From Flagellimonas oceani (GTDB lineage Bacteria; Bacteroidota; Bacteroidia; Flavobacteriales; Flavobacteriaceae), in NCBI RefSeq assembly GCF_011068285.1, contig NZ_CP049616.1:1840501-1904500 (forward strand): 64,000 nt of DNA, written 5' to 3'. Position 1 is the first letter of the stretch; each line of letters begins with the position of its first letter. A program made the position numbers and the translations under genes. The notes beneath the pieces are model-generated. The model searched no databases, had not been told where the DNA came from, and saw only the letters and a program-made list of their open reading frames with translations. This document shows positions 36,400 to 45,715 of the stretch, one piece after another.

Positions 36400-37352
36400 T
36401 GCTGTTCCAAAACAAAGTTTACCGTCTTCTCTTCCAACTTTACATCGTAGACTTTTTGGGGACTTTCCGTGATTTCCAAGAACAATTTACTGCTTTCGGA
36501 GCCATCCAACTGGCCATAATCCGCCACAACCTCAAAGTCAGCGGCAGATATTTCTTTTAAACGCTCTATGGTCGCCTTGCACAATAAGGTAACCGAATTG
36601 GGGAACGTCTTTACCTGATACCCTTCAGGGATATTCTTTACTTGGACAGGGACTTCAAAAACCTTTTCTGAGAATTTGGCAACCTTGCCAAAAACCGTTG
36701 CACGACCCACGGAAAATATACTGTTATCCAATCCTTTTGGAAAAACAAGGGTTACTTCACTGGAAAAGTCCTCGTTTACATTGTTTAATTGTATGGACGA
36801 AGTTTTTATGGATCTTATGGTATCAATTTCACTTTTTGGCCCCTTCACAACGACCGAATCAGGTGAAATTTTGACCTTCCCGTCCAAAATATAATTTTGT
36901 TGCAATTTAAGGTTCAGGTTTGCCCCAATCGGTATTTTTTTGGAATCGACCTTATATAGATCCACATCCAAAACGTTCGGGTCCAAGTCCAATAAAGAGA
37001 TGTTCTGCGAGAGTTGTTGGTCCATTTGTCGCATCAGCACCTCTTCCCTAAGAACATATTGGCCATTTTGGTAGACCACTTGGGATACATCTATATCGAT
37101 TTGACTTCTAAAAACTTTATAGTACAAAAATTGAAACCCACTTGTTCTGAGTTTGGCCTCAATCTGATTGTTTGAATTCTCCCCCAGCAACAAAGAATCG
37201 GGAAGATTTCTATAATTCAAGTTGAAATAGGCTCTTGATTCGTAGGTTTCTGACAAATTGCTGATGAACCATGCCAAAAAAGAGCATATCAGAAATAGCA
37301 AGAATACTTTTGCTTTCCTCTGGTTAAGACCTTGCAATACCTTTTTGAACAC
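36396..37352 (-). CDS. YbbR-domain protein
   Basis: 318 residues with one N-terminal membrane helix (about 16-32, VFLLFLICSFLAWFISNL) and an extracytoplasmic part composed of YbbR-like repeats (IPIGANLNLKLQQNYILDG and IPEGYQVKTFPNSVTLLC mark two of them). YbbR proteins in Firmicutes modulate the CdaA diadenylate cyclase. In Bacteroidota this gene is commonly beside coaE, as here. The function in this group is not established. It overlaps coaE by four bases and lies two bases after the glycosyltransferase gene. Confidence 0.85.
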   Translation of the reverse strand: MFKKVLQGLNQRKAKVFLLFLICSFLAWFISNLSETYESRAYFNLNYRNLPDSLLLGENSNNQIEAKLRTSGFQFLYYKVFRSQIDIDVSQVVYQNGQYVLREEVLMRQMDQQLSQNISLLDLDPNVLDVDLYKVDSKKIPIGANLNLKLQQNYILDGKVKISPDSVVVKGPKSEIDTIRSIKTSSIQLNNVNEDFSSEVTLVFPKGLDNSIFSVGRATVFGKVAKFSEKVFEVPVQVKNIPEGYQVKTFPNSVTLLCKATIERLKEISAADFEVVADYGQLDGSESSKLFLEITESPQKVYDVKLEEKTVNFVLEQQ

Positions 37353-37354
37353 TT

Positions 37355-38362
37355 TTATTTCTTCTTGAAAAATAGTTTTGGAAACAGTTCCTCTGGCTTC
37401 TTATTACTAAAGTTAAGCAACATTGTGGACTTGAAAAAACCTATTCCATATCCCGTGAACTGAATCAAAAGGGCAAAAATGGACAAAAGGGCCACAATCA
37501 AGCTTTTACTCTTTATCAATGCATCCAAAAATAGTACCAAAAAATAGAATGCATACAATAGCAAAGGCAGTATTAGCCCTGCCATGGCCACTACCATGGC
37601 AATTATAAGCCCCAGCATAAACAAGGTAGGAAACCAATAGGTCGGCTTTGCCGTTCCCGGGTGCCATTTATTGAGGATTGGGCGTACCATGCCAAATTTA
37701 TTTACTTGGATATAGAACTTGTTCCAATCAATGCGTCGTTTGTGGTACACGAATGCCTTGGGGAACAATCGGGTTTCGAATCCAGCTTTCCAGATGCGAA
37801 AAGTCAAATCCGGGTCCTCCCCGGGGTGAATGCGTCCAAAACCTCCTGCTTTTTCAAATGCGTCCTTGGAAATGCCCATGTTAAAGCTCCGCGGCTGAAA
37901 TTTCCCTACTGCTTTTTTACCTCCACGGATACCTCCTGTGGTCAGGAACGATGTCATTACATAATTGATGGCCTTCTGGATGGTGGTAAAGGAATCGTCG
38001 GCGGCATCCGGGCCACCAAAACAGTGTACAAATTCCTTGGTTAGCTCCTTGTCCACTTCGGACAAATATTGTTTAGGAAGGATGCAGTCGGAATCCAAAA
38101 TGATAAAATAATTTCCCTTGGCCTTTTGCATTCCAAAGTTTCTGGAATCCCCCGGCCCTGAATTTTCTTTAAAATAATAGGAAATGTTCAGCCCCTCTCG
38201 AAACCTATTCACGACTTCCTCCGAACTTTGCGAGGAACCATCTTCTACAATGACCACCTCAAAATCTTTCTGGAAGTCTTGTTTCTGAAGACTCTCCAAC
38301 AGCTCCCTGGTCTCTTCGGGCCTGTTGTAAACTGGAACCACAATGGAAAAAAATGTATTCAT
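37355..38362 (-). CDS. Family 2 glycosyltransferase, membrane-anchored
   Basis: 335 residues from ATG 38362, chosen because the family motif FFSIVVPVYNRPEETRELL then begins at residue 4. The nucleotide-sugar site has VIVEDGSS and IILDSDC (a D-S-D in place of D-x-D). EDPDLTFRIWKAG near residue 200 is the acceptor or catalytic box, followed by a basic segment. Two or three membrane helices sit at the C-terminus (about 245-320). It probably builds a surface polysaccharide or glycolipid. A terminator separates it from fabI, while ybbR and coaE follow closely, so it may open that operon. Confidence 0.9.
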   Translation of the reverse strand: MNTFFSIVVPVYNRPEETRELLESLQKQDFQKDFEVVIVEDGSSQSSEEVVNRFREGLNISYYFKENSGPGDSRNFGMQKAKGNYFIILDSDCILPKQYLSEVDKELTKEFVHCFGGPDAADDSFTTIQKAINYVMTSFLTTGGIRGGKKAVGKFQPRSFNMGISKDAFEKAGGFGRIHPGEDPDLTFRIWKAGFETRLFPKAFVYHKRRIDWNKFYIQVNKFGMVRPILNKWHPGTAKPTYWFPTLFMLGLIIAMVVAMAGLILPLLLYAFYFLVLFLDALIKSKSLIVALLSIFALLIQFTGYGIGFFKSTMLLNFSNKKPEELFPKLFFKKK

Positions 38363-38370
38363 CTTAAACA

Positions 38371-38397
38371 GAAAAGCCACCCCTGATAGAGTGGCTT
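38371..38397 (-). terminator. Terminator of fabI
   Basis: AAGCCAC (38374-38380) and GTGGCTT (38391-38397) form a 7-bp stem around a 10-base loop. Read on the minus strand a short T-run follows. It lies between fabI and the glycosyltransferase start. Confidence 0.7.
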
Positions 38398-38416
38398 CCC
38401 ATATATTTTTTAAAGT

Positions 38417-39229
38417 TTATTTTGAAAACTCATCGATTACTTCTTGGCTTACCCCGGTATTGGAGAAACCACCATCGTGGAACAAGTTCTGCATCGTCAC
38501 TTTTTTGGTCAAATCAGAGAATAGTGATACGGTATAGTTGGCGCAATCATCTGCGGTTGCGTTGCCCAACGGCGACATTTTTTCCGCGTAGTTGATAAAA
38601 CCATCAAAACCTTTAACACCCTGTCCGGCCGTGGTCGGGGTCGGTGATTGCGAAATCGTGTTCACCCTTACTTTGTGCTCTTTTCCAAAAAAGTAACCAA
38701 AACTTCTTGCAACAGACTCCAAATACGCCTTATTGTCGGCCATATCGTTATAATCGGGGAATGTTCTTTGTGCTGCCATATAGGTCAAGGCGACTATACT
38801 TCCCCATTGGTTCATCGCTTCAGCTTTGTATAGGGACTGCATAACTTTGTGAAAAGATAATGCCGATACGTCCCAGCCCTTCTCGGTAAAACTATAGTTC
38901 TCGTCCGTGTAATGTCTCCCTTTTCTAACGTTTACGGACATACCGATGGAATGAAGGACAAAGTCCAATTTTCCGCCCAAAATCTCCATGGATTTCTCCA
39001 CCAAGTTTTTCAAGTCCTCTTCGTTAGTGGCATCTGCGGGAATTATTTCAGAATTGGTTTTTTCCGCCAGTTCATTGATTTGCCCCATGCGCATAGCAAT
39101 AGGTGCATTGGTCAGAACAAACTCGCCACCTTCTTCGTGAACGCGCTCTGCGGTTTTCCAAGCAATGGAGTTGGGGTCCAATGCGCCAAAAATGATTCCT
39201 TTTTTACCTTTTAAAAGATTGTATGCCAT
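38417..39229 (-). CDS. fabI: Enoyl-[acyl-carrier-protein] reductase, NADH
   Basis: 270 residues from ATG 39229; the longer frame adds ten residues before the conserved start MAYNLLKGKKGIIFGALDPNS. It catalyses the last reduction of the fatty-acid elongation cycle. The catalytic Y-x6-K is in DYNDMADNKAYLE near residue 160, and SQSPTPTTAGQGVKGFD near 200 is the flexible substrate loop. It is the short-chain dehydrogenase fold and the target type of triclosan-like inhibitors. Its own terminator follows. The upstream gap to recN holds repeats. Confidence 0.96.
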   Translation of the reverse strand: MAYNLLKGKKGIIFGALDPNSIAWKTAERVHEEGGEFVLTNAPIAMRMGQINELAEKTNSEIIPADATNEEDLKNLVEKSMEILGGKLDFVLHSIGMSVNVRKGRHYTDENYSFTEKGWDVSALSFHKVMQSLYKAEAMNQWGSIVALTYMAAQRTFPDYNDMADNKAYLESVARSFGYFFGKEHKVRVNTISQSPTPTTAGQGVKGFDGFINYAEKMSPLGNATADDCANYTVSLFSDLTKKVTMQNLFHDGGFSNTGVSQEVIDEFSK

Positions 39230-39411
39230 AATTTCTTGCAATTGTTGATTGTAGGGCAAAGATATTTAAACTATTTGAATGTTAACCCAACACAAATAGA
39301 TAGATTCTCGTTATGCTTAACTTGTTTCAGCACCCATCTCATCCAATAGCCCTACATGAGACCCTAAAATAAATTCAGAGATAAAGTATAGTCTTACTTT
39401 TAATTCAAGTT

Positions 39412-39528
39412 TGTCATTTCGAGTGATTTTTAAACCGTAAGGGTAAAAAAATTGTGTCGAGAAATGAGTGTTTTAAGATATAAAACCTGTTCTCAATACT
39501 TTTTCATTCTGATAAAACTCGAACTGAC
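39412..39528. repeat. REPIN-like paired inverted repeat, copy B
   Basis: The left half GTCATTTCGAGTGATTTTT with TGTCGAGAAATGAG, and the right half TTCTCAATAC ending in ACTCGAACTGAC, follow the same plan as copies A and C. The gap 39230-39549 between the fabI start and recN stop holds this element plus about 180 bases of A/T-rich sequence in which the fabI promoter must lie. Confidence 0.75.
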
Positions 39529-39549
39529 AATTTCCAAGCTAAACACCAA

Positions 39550-41202
39550 TTATTGCAACAGTTCCCTCGCGTGGGCCAGAGCGGATTCGGACAAGGACTT
39601 GCCGCCCAACATTTCCGCCAACTCCCGCACACGTTCGTCCGTGCTAAGTTGTTTAATGTGCGTACTCGTGCCCTCTGCCCCTTCTTCCTTGTACACTTTA
39701 AACTGATACTTTCCTTTTGATGCCACCTGGGGCAAATGCGTAATGGAGAATACCTGCATAGTGCCGCTCATCTGTTGCATAATTTCTCCCATTCGGTTGG
39801 ATATTTCACCGGAAACCCCCGTATCGATTTCATCGAACATCATGGTAGGCAAATTTTCGTATTCGGCCAAAATGGATTTTATGGTGAGCATGATGCGCGA
39901 AAGTTCACCGCCCGATGCTACCTTTTTCAATTCTCCGTAATTGGAGCCTTTGTTTGCCGAAAACAAGAATATCAAATCATCTTTCCCGTTGGTTTTAAAT
40001 GATTTGGATGGGTTCACCTCAATTTTAAATGTGGCCGCCGACATTCCCAAAGATGCTAGGTTGGCTTGAAGTCTTTCGTTCAACTTGGGAATGACAGCCT
40101 TTCTTCCATCACTGATTTTTTTGGCCCATGCATCAGCACTTTTGGTGATAGCATCGACCTCTTGTTGTTTTTCTTTGATTTTAGATTCAATATTGGCGAC
40201 CGCATCGACCTTTTGTGCCAATTCCTGTTGAATGGCCAATAAATCCGTTACCGAATCAGTATGATGTTTTTTCTGAAGATCGTAGAGTTGCTGCAATTTT
40301 CCGTTGACGACTTCCAAACGCTCTGGGTCGGCCTCCACACCTTCCTGCAACTGCTCCAATTCTGAAGCGATGTCGTCCGTTTCAATCAATACAGACTGAA
40401 TCCTGTCATATAAAGATTTATAGTCAGCCCCGAAATCCGTCAATCCTTGAAACGCTCGTTTTAAATCGGTAAGTCGGCCCACAATGCCCAATTGCTCATC
40501 ATTCAACAACTGATGTCCTGCGGACAACTGCTCCATAATCTGCTCCACGTTGCTCAATTGCTCATACTCTTCTTCGAGTTCTTCCTGCATGCCTTCCTTG
40601 AGCTTGGCATCTTCCAGTTCCTTCAACAAAAAACTATTGTAATCGTGTTCTTTATCGGCATCGGCCTGGAAATCCTCCAACTTTTGAAGTTCCTTCGACG
40701 CAGTTCGCAACTTTTCAAGCTCCTCCGTATATTCTGAGAGACTCTCTGAGTTGTCGGCCAACGCATCCAACACTTTCATCTGAAAATCGTTGTCGGTGAG
40801 CTGCATGGTCTGGTGCTGCGAGTGCACGTCCACCAATTGGTCGCCCAGCGCCCGCATTACATCCAAAGTAACGGGGGAATCGTTTACAAACGCCCTTGAC
40901 TTTCCACTGGGCAATATCTCCCTGCGAAGAATGGTCGTCTCCTCGTAGTCCAGTTCATTTTCCTCAAAAAACGGCTGGAGCTGATATTTGGAAATATCGA
41001 ACTCGGCCTCTATCACACATTTTTGTGCTGTATTTTTTAAAGATGATAAATCGGCCCGCTTCCCCAAAACCATGGAAAGTCCGCCCAATAGTATGGATTT
41101 TCCCGCCCCGGTTTCACCTGTTATGGTAGTGAATCCGTTTGAAAAAGACACACTTACATCATCAATGAGTGCATAATTTTGGATGGATAGATTTGCTAGC
41201 AA
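39550..41202 (-). CDS. recN: DNA repair protein RecN
   Basis: 550 residues, SMC-like ATPase of double-strand-break repair. Walker A is in ITGETGAGKSILLGGL near residue 30, and the signature ASGGELSRIMLTIKS near 435 precedes Walker B TMMFDEIDTGVSGEIS. A coiled coil of about 200 residues in the middle is rich in Glu, Leu and Gln. The start codon leads directly into MLANLSIQNYALIDDVSVSF, typical of RecN. It is last in the minus-strand series bamD-rpoZ-coaBC-DUF4835-recN but is separated from DUF4835 by 230 bases with a REPIN-like element, so it probably has its own promoter. Confidence 0.97.
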   Translation of the reverse strand: MLANLSIQNYALIDDVSVSFSNGFTTITGETGAGKSILLGGLSMVLGKRADLSSLKNTAQKCVIEAEFDISKYQLQPFFEENELDYEETTILRREILPSGKSRAFVNDSPVTLDVMRALGDQLVDVHSQHQTMQLTDNDFQMKVLDALADNSESLSEYTEELEKLRTASKELQKLEDFQADADKEHDYNSFLLKELEDAKLKEGMQEELEEEYEQLSNVEQIMEQLSAGHQLLNDEQLGIVGRLTDLKRAFQGLTDFGADYKSLYDRIQSVLIETDDIASELEQLQEGVEADPERLEVVNGKLQQLYDLQKKHHTDSVTDLLAIQQELAQKVDAVANIESKIKEKQQEVDAITKSADAWAKKISDGRKAVIPKLNERLQANLASLGMSAATFKIEVNPSKSFKTNGKDDLIFLFSANKGSNYGELKKVASGGELSRIMLTIKSILAEYENLPTMMFDEIDTGVSGEISNRMGEIMQQMSGTMQVFSITHLPQVASKGKYQFKVYKEEGAEGTSTHIKQLSTDERVRELAEMLGGKSLSESALAHARELLQ

Positions 41203-41277
41203 TATTGAAGAATTTACCCGTAAAGATAAATTTCTTTGGAGAACTGCACTAACCTATTGTTCATTTTGAAAAAAATC

Positions 41278-41392
41278 GTCATTTCGAGTGGATTTCACGA
41301 TAATATGAGTGAAATCTGTATCGAGAAAAAGAATTTTTATCCATAAAAGTTCTCGATACGATTTTTCGTTCCTCAAAATCACTCGAACTGAC
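41278..41392. repeat. REPIN-like paired inverted repeat, copy C
   Basis: Left half GTCATTTCGAGTGGATTT then TATCGAGAAAAAG; right half GTTCTCGATACGATTTTT then ACTCGAACTGAC. Size 115 bases, within two bases of copies A and B. It lies upstream of recN and downstream of the DUF4835 gene. Confidence 0.75.
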
Positions 41393-41435
41393 CCCCAGAA
41401 TCGCGCTGTACCTTCAAATTACACAATAGATCGCC

Positions 41436-42326
41436 CTAGTAATTTATTTCATTCCATGTGCTGGAATAAAATGGCGCCACTTTATTAAGGGTTTCCTTGA
41501 GTTTTACGATGTCCACCTTTGGACCATCGGAGAAGATATTCTGGATTTCCTCGGACTTGGCATCAAAAAAGGTCTGAATCAAGAAGGCATTGGGCCTGCG
41601 GCTAATAAGTGTTTCGAACAAACGAAGACTTCCCGCAATGATTTGCTTGCCGGTACTGTTGTTGTCCGCCAAAATATCGAGCCCTTTTCTGTGATAGTTG
41701 TACATGGCAATGCGATATTCCCGAAAAGAGTTGCTCAGGAGATTGTCCACCAATTCAAAACGGCTACGATCTCCCGTTTCTTGGCTCCAACCGGCATAGC
41801 CGGAACTTTGCGCCTGGGTCACAATGTTCTGGGCCTGACGATAAAAATCATTCCCGCCCTCCAAGGAGAACGTATCGGCATCCAACCCTAACATGATGTA
41901 AACGTAATAAGAGATCACACCTACCAAATTGGAATCAATATTATTTGGATTGTACACCAATGGTTGGAATTCCTGATATTGAAAGTTAAACGAATTGTCC
42001 TTGTAGTTGAACACCGGACTTTCGTAAGTGGTATTAAAAACGGGGCGCGTGGACTGAATCTGGATGTTGGCCTCAAACCGGTCCGATTCATATTGGGTCA
42101 CAGTTATGAACAAACGCGCATTGACCCGTTCATTTTCGCGATAGGCCCTGTTCGTCCACTTTGTTTTGTTCACAAAATCGGTCAACGAACGCTCCAACGT
42201 CCTAAAAATCTGTTGATTGGTCTGCCCCACTTGGTCGGAGTTCACGGTGACCGCACAATTTAATTCCTGTGCAGTGACCCCTGCGGCCATTAACAATACT
42301 AAAACAGAATAAAATAAGTTACGCAT
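41436..42326 (-). CDS. DUF4835-family secreted protein
   Basis: 296 residues with a Sec signal peptide (about 1-19, MRNLFYSVLVLLMAAGVTAQ, cleavage after A-Q) and a start of the mature part, ELNCAVTVNSDQVGQTNQQIF, that is well conserved in Bacteroidota. Other marks are RLFITVTQYESDRFEANIQIQS and YVYIMLGLDADTFSLEGG. It is mixed beta/alpha with no catalytic motif. It overlaps coaBC by eight bases and belongs to the bamD-rpoZ-coaBC-DUF4835 cluster that is common in this phylum. A periplasmic or outer-membrane assembly role is plausible because of bamD, but not shown. Confidence 0.88.
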   Translation of the reverse strand: MRNLFYSVLVLLMAAGVTAQELNCAVTVNSDQVGQTNQQIFRTLERSLTDFVNKTKWTNRAYRENERVNARLFITVTQYESDRFEANIQIQSTRPVFNTTYESPVFNYKDNSFNFQYQEFQPLVYNPNNIDSNLVGVISYYVYIMLGLDADTFSLEGGNDFYRQAQNIVTQAQSSGYAGWSQETGDRSRFELVDNLLSNSFREYRIAMYNYHRKGLDILADNNSTGKQIIAGSLRLFETLISRRPNAFLIQTFFDAKSEEIQNIFSDGPKVDIVKLKETLNKVAPFYSSTWNEINY

Positions 42327-43524
42327 GGATTCTGGAGATGATTTCTTTCCAAATATCGGAAGCCACCTCGGGCTTCGTCTTCAAATCAAACGTTTTTATC
42401 TGCGAATTCTTATCTATGAAAGTAATTTTATTCGTGCTTCCCCCAAACCCTGCGCCATCATCTTTTAATGAATTAAGAACGATGCCGTCCAAATGTTTTC
42501 TTTTGAGCTTGCCTTTGGCATTTTCCAGTTCATTCTGGGTCTCCAAGGCAAATCCCACCAAGAACTGACTCTTTTTGGCCTCGCCAAGTGACATTAAAAT
42601 ATCAGGGGTTCGTTCCAATTCGATTTTCATATCCCCCTCTTGCTTCTTCACTTTTTCCGAAGCAATGATTTTAGGTCGATAATCCGCCACTGCGGCGGCA
42701 CATATGGCAATGTTTGCATCTGCATAATATTCATGACAGGCTTCGTACATGTCCTGGGCAGATGTCACTCGAATCAGCTGAATATTAGCGTGCTCTATGC
42801 TCAAATGTGTCGGCCCTGAAACCAAAATCACCTTTGCACCCAAGTTTGCTGCCTTCTTGGCCAGTTCAAACCCCATGGTGCCCGTGGAACGGTTTCCCAA
42901 AAATCGAACGGGGTCGATGGCCTCTTGTGTGGGCCCTGCGGTAATGAGCACTTTTTTTCCTGATAATAGCAGTCCTTTGCCCAAATCTTCTTGCATGAAG
43001 GCCACGATGTTCTCTGGCTCCGCCATGCGTCCTTCTCCGTGAAGTCCGCTAGCAAGCTCGCCTGATTCAGCAGGAATCAAGATATTCCCAAAAGATTGCA
43101 ATTTCTCCAAAGAATTCTTGGTCGAGGGATGCTTGTACATATCCAAATCCATGGCAGGCGCAAAATACACGGGGCATTTAGCAGATAAATAGGTGGCCAA
43201 AAGAAGGTTATCGCAAGTGCCATTGGCCATCTTGGACAACGTATTCGCAGTGGCGGGGGCAATCAACATCACATCGGCCCAAAGTCCGAGCTCCACATGG
43301 TTGTTCCAAGAAAGGCTCCCATCTTCCTCGTTGATAAAATCCATCAACACTGGGTTTTTGGAAAGTGTGGAAAGCGTGAGTGGAGAAACAAAAGAGCTGG
43401 CGCTCTGGGTCATAACAACTTTGACCTGGGCGCCAGCTTTAATCAGTAAACGAACAAGAAAAGTGGTCTTGTAGGCGGCAATTCCCCCGGAAACTCCCAA
43501 AAGGATATTTTTACCGCTGAGCAT
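42319..43524 (-). CDS. coaBC: Bifunctional phosphopantothenoylcysteine decarboxylase / phosphopantothenate-cysteine ligase
   Basis: 401 residues performing two consecutive steps of coenzyme A synthesis. The N-terminal CoaC flavoprotein half (1-180) has LLGVSGGIAAYKTTFLVRLL, the FMN-binding PATANTLSKMANGTCDNLL with the active cysteine region AKCPVYFAPAMDLDMYKHP. The CoaB half starts near residue 185 (VLITAGPTQEAIDPVRFLGN then STGTMGFELAK) and has the ligase lysine segment NSLKDDGAGFGGSTNKI. Both halves are complete. It lies between rpoZ (three bases upstream) and DUF4835 (overlap), so it is in an operon. Confidence 0.96.
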   Translation of the reverse strand: MLSGKNILLGVSGGIAAYKTTFLVRLLIKAGAQVKVVMTQSASSFVSPLTLSTLSKNPVLMDFINEEDGSLSWNNHVELGLWADVMLIAPATANTLSKMANGTCDNLLLATYLSAKCPVYFAPAMDLDMYKHPSTKNSLEKLQSFGNILIPAESGELASGLHGEGRMAEPENIVAFMQEDLGKGLLLSGKKVLITAGPTQEAIDPVRFLGNRSTGTMGFELAKKAANLGAKVILVSGPTHLSIEHANIQLIRVTSAQDMYEACHEYYADANIAICAAAVADYRPKIIASEKVKKQEGDMKIELERTPDILMSLGEAKKSQFLVGFALETQNELENAKGKLKRKHLDGIVLNSLKDDGAGFGGSTNKITFIDKNSQIKTFDLKTKPEVASDIWKEIISRIHA

Positions 43525-43527
43525 TTC

Positions 43528-43854
43528 TTATGCGTCTTTCTCTGTATTCCTGTAATAAATTTTATCCTCTAACCACTCTTGTACGGCCAAAGCGTGTGGT
43601 TTTGGCAACTTTTCGTAGAATTTGGAAACCTCGATCTGCTCTTTGTTCTCAAAGACTTCTTCCAAACTGTCGCTGTAGGTCGCGAATTCTTCCAGCTTCT
43701 CCAACAATTCCTTTTTTATCTCGGAATTGATTTGGATCGCTCTTTTTGAAGCTATGGAGATAGCTTCGTAAATATTTTCGGTTTTTTCGTCAAACTCGTT
43801 TCTGTTGAGAGTTTTTGTGGAAACCGGGGCCTTTGTGTTTTTCAAATCTTGCAT
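43528..43854 (-). CDS. rpoZ: RNA polymerase subunit omega, flavobacterial type
   Basis: 108 residues from ATG 43854. The core ENIYEAISIASKRAIQINSEI at residues 28-48 matches the omega helix that binds the beta' subunit. The rest is longer and more acidic than in E. coli omega, as usual in Flavobacteriia, where this protein is often called a conserved hypothetical. It stabilises RNA polymerase. It is placed between bamD and coaBC with short gaps of 24 and 3 bases, part of a conserved order. Confidence 0.85.
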   Translation of the reverse strand: MQDLKNTKAPVSTKTLNRNEFDEKTENIYEAISIASKRAIQINSEIKKELLEKLEEFATYSDSLEEVFENKEQIEVSKFYEKLPKPHALAVQEWLEDKIYYRNTEKDA

Positions 43855-43878
43855 ATGCAATGGTTTAAAAGCTGTTTT

Positions 43879-44700
43879 TTATTTGGATACGGAAGTGTTG
43901 TACACGCTCAATTCCTCTCGGATAGTCTCGGCATAGTCATCTGCTTGTTTCTTGAATTCCGTTTCTGGAAAATAGCGCATTAATGTATTATATGAATCAA
44001 GAGCATCTTCCAAGCGCTCCTGTTTTTTGTCAAATGTACTGTTCAAGGCCAGTCTGGTGGCCGCTTCAATTCTATAATATAAGGCTTCTTCCCTGTAAAT
44101 GGAACCGGGATTGTCCGTTATAAAATTATCAAAGGCGGTGATTGCAGAAATCAAAACGGGCAGGTTGAATTCTCCCAACTTATTGAATTGCTTTGCAATC
44201 TCTATTTCTTTCTTTTCCTTTTTGGCGGTCAATTCCTTGGCCATGGCATTGGCTTCCTCAAAAAACTCCGACTCGGAGTAATTGTTGATAAAAGTCTGCA
44301 ATTTTAACAGGGCCTTGTCGGTTTCGGTTTGATCCAAAGAATATCTTGGGGAAAGCATGTAATAACTTTTTGCCCCTAAAAAACTTGCTTCTTGAATCTT
44401 ATCACTACGTGGATATGATTTTATGAAACGCTCAAACTGATATCCCGCCAAATAATAATCGCCGTTCTTGAAATAGCTGTCCGCAAAAAAGAACATTACG
44501 CGTTCCCCTTGTGGCTTGCCCACGTACTGGGGCGCAATCTGCTCGAACAAACGAACCGCTCTTTTATAATCGCCTTCCTCGTACAGCTTTTCGGCCATAT
44601 CATATTTGGCCTTCACATCGGTTTCCTTAAGTACCTTTTGATACTCACTACAGGATACGAGAAGTACTGCTGCACAACAAAAAAGGAGTATTGACCTCAT
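43879..44700 (-). CDS. bamD: Outer-membrane assembly lipoprotein BamD
   Basis: 273 residues from ATG 44700, which starts a lipoprotein signal (MRSILLFCCAAVLLVSC, Cys17). BamD anchors to the inner face of the outer membrane and helps BamA fold beta-barrel proteins. TPR-like helices include YDMAEKLYEEGDYKRAVRLF near residue 34, ERVMFFFADSYFKNGDYYLAGYQFERF near 68 and ALDSYNTLMRYFPETEF near 240. The spacing of about 37 residues per repeat fits five TPRs. It heads the run rpoZ-coaBC-DUF4835. Confidence 0.93.
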   Translation of the reverse strand: MRSILLFCCAAVLLVSCSEYQKVLKETDVKAKYDMAEKLYEEGDYKRAVRLFEQIAPQYVGKPQGERVMFFFADSYFKNGDYYLAGYQFERFIKSYPRSDKIQEASFLGAKSYYMLSPRYSLDQTETDKALLKLQTFINNYSESEFFEEANAMAKELTAKKEKKEIEIAKQFNKLGEFNLPVLISAITAFDNFITDNPGSIYREEALYYRIEAATRLALNSTFDKKQERLEDALDSYNTLMRYFPETEFKKQADDYAETIREELSVYNTSVSK

Positions 44701-44820
44701 TTTCAAAAACATTTTGCAAAATTAGTGATATTGAACGGATATAAAAAAAGATTTTTTACCCTTCAAATGTAACGGCAACCAAGATCAATACCCAAGGGTT
44801 TGGGCAAGTTTTAACGAATT

Positions 44821-45711
44821 TTAAACATGTGCCCTGTCCAGTTGTACCAACGAAGCAACGATTTTATCCTTCAAAACCGGCGTTGCCTCTACCAAAGGCA
44901 ATCTTACCGTCGACCTTGAAATGCCCTTGCTCTCAAAGATACTTTTTATGCCAGTGGGGTTCCCCTCTTCAAAAATCAGCAACATCAACGAGGATAATCT
45001 GTGATGGATGCGATATGCTTCCTTTACATTTCCTTCCAATCCAAATTTAATCATATCGGAAAAAAGCGATGGCAATCCCTGGCCCAAAACGGAGATAACC
45101 CCTGCCCCGCCTGCCAAAACCGTTGGCAAGGCCGTGGCATCATCACCGGAGATCACCAAAAAGCCTTCCGGTCTGTCCTTGAGTATTTTATCAATCTGAA
45201 CGGCATCACCGCATGCTTCCTTGATACCAACTATGTTGGGGAAGTCGTGTGCCAACCTTAGCGTGGTCGACGGCAACATATTGCTGCCTGTTCTTGAGGG
45301 TACATTGTATAATATAATCGGGATGGGAGATACTTCTGCGATCAATTTAAAGTGCTGGTATATGCCCTCTTGGGTTGGTTTGTTGTAATATGGGGAAACG
45401 GATAGGATGGCATCAAAATCCGACAAGTCCAATGTTTTTAGCTCGTGTACCACCGCCATGGTATTGTTGCCGCCCACACCAAGTACCAATGGAAGCCTAC
45501 CTGCATTGGTACGGACGACTACATCTACCACCAATTGTTTCTCCGCTTGTGAAAGGGTTGCGGATTCGGCCGTTGTTCCCAAGACCACCAAATAATCCAC
45601 ACCACCTTGAATGTTATGTTCCACAACTTTCTCCAGGGCTTCCACATCCACCGATACATCTTCTCTGAACGGGGTTATCAAAGCCACTCCTGTTCCGATC
45701 AATTGTTCCAT
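44821..45711 (-). CDS. dapA: 4-hydroxy-tetrahydrodipicolinate synthase
   Basis: 296 residues; condenses pyruvate with aspartate semialdehyde on the way to lysine and diaminopimelate. The Schiff-base lysine is in [12 protein letters not shown] near residue 163. The proton-relay tyrosine is in [16 protein letters not shown] near 134, and [10 protein letters not shown] near residue 45 is the conserved T-T pair. The length is normal. It lies four bases after the DUF6913 gene and 120 bases before bamD. The gap to bamD is A/T-rich and probably carries the bamD promoter. Confidence 0.96.
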   Translation of the reverse strand: MEQLIGTGVALITPFREDVSVDVEALEKVVEHNIQGGVDYLVVLGTTAESATLSQAEKQLVVDVVVRTNAGRLPLVLGVGGNNTMAVVHELKTLDLSDFDAILSVSPYYNKPTQEGIYQHFKLIAEVSPIPIILYNVPSRTGSNMLPSTTLRLAHDFPNIVGIKEACGDAVQIDKILKDRPEGFLVISGDDATALPTVLAGGAGVISVLGQGLPSLFSDMIKFGLEGNVKEAYRIHHRLSSLMLLIFEEGNPTGIKSIFESKGISRSTVRLPLVEATPVLKDKIVASLVQLDRAHV

Positions 45712-45715
45712 TACT

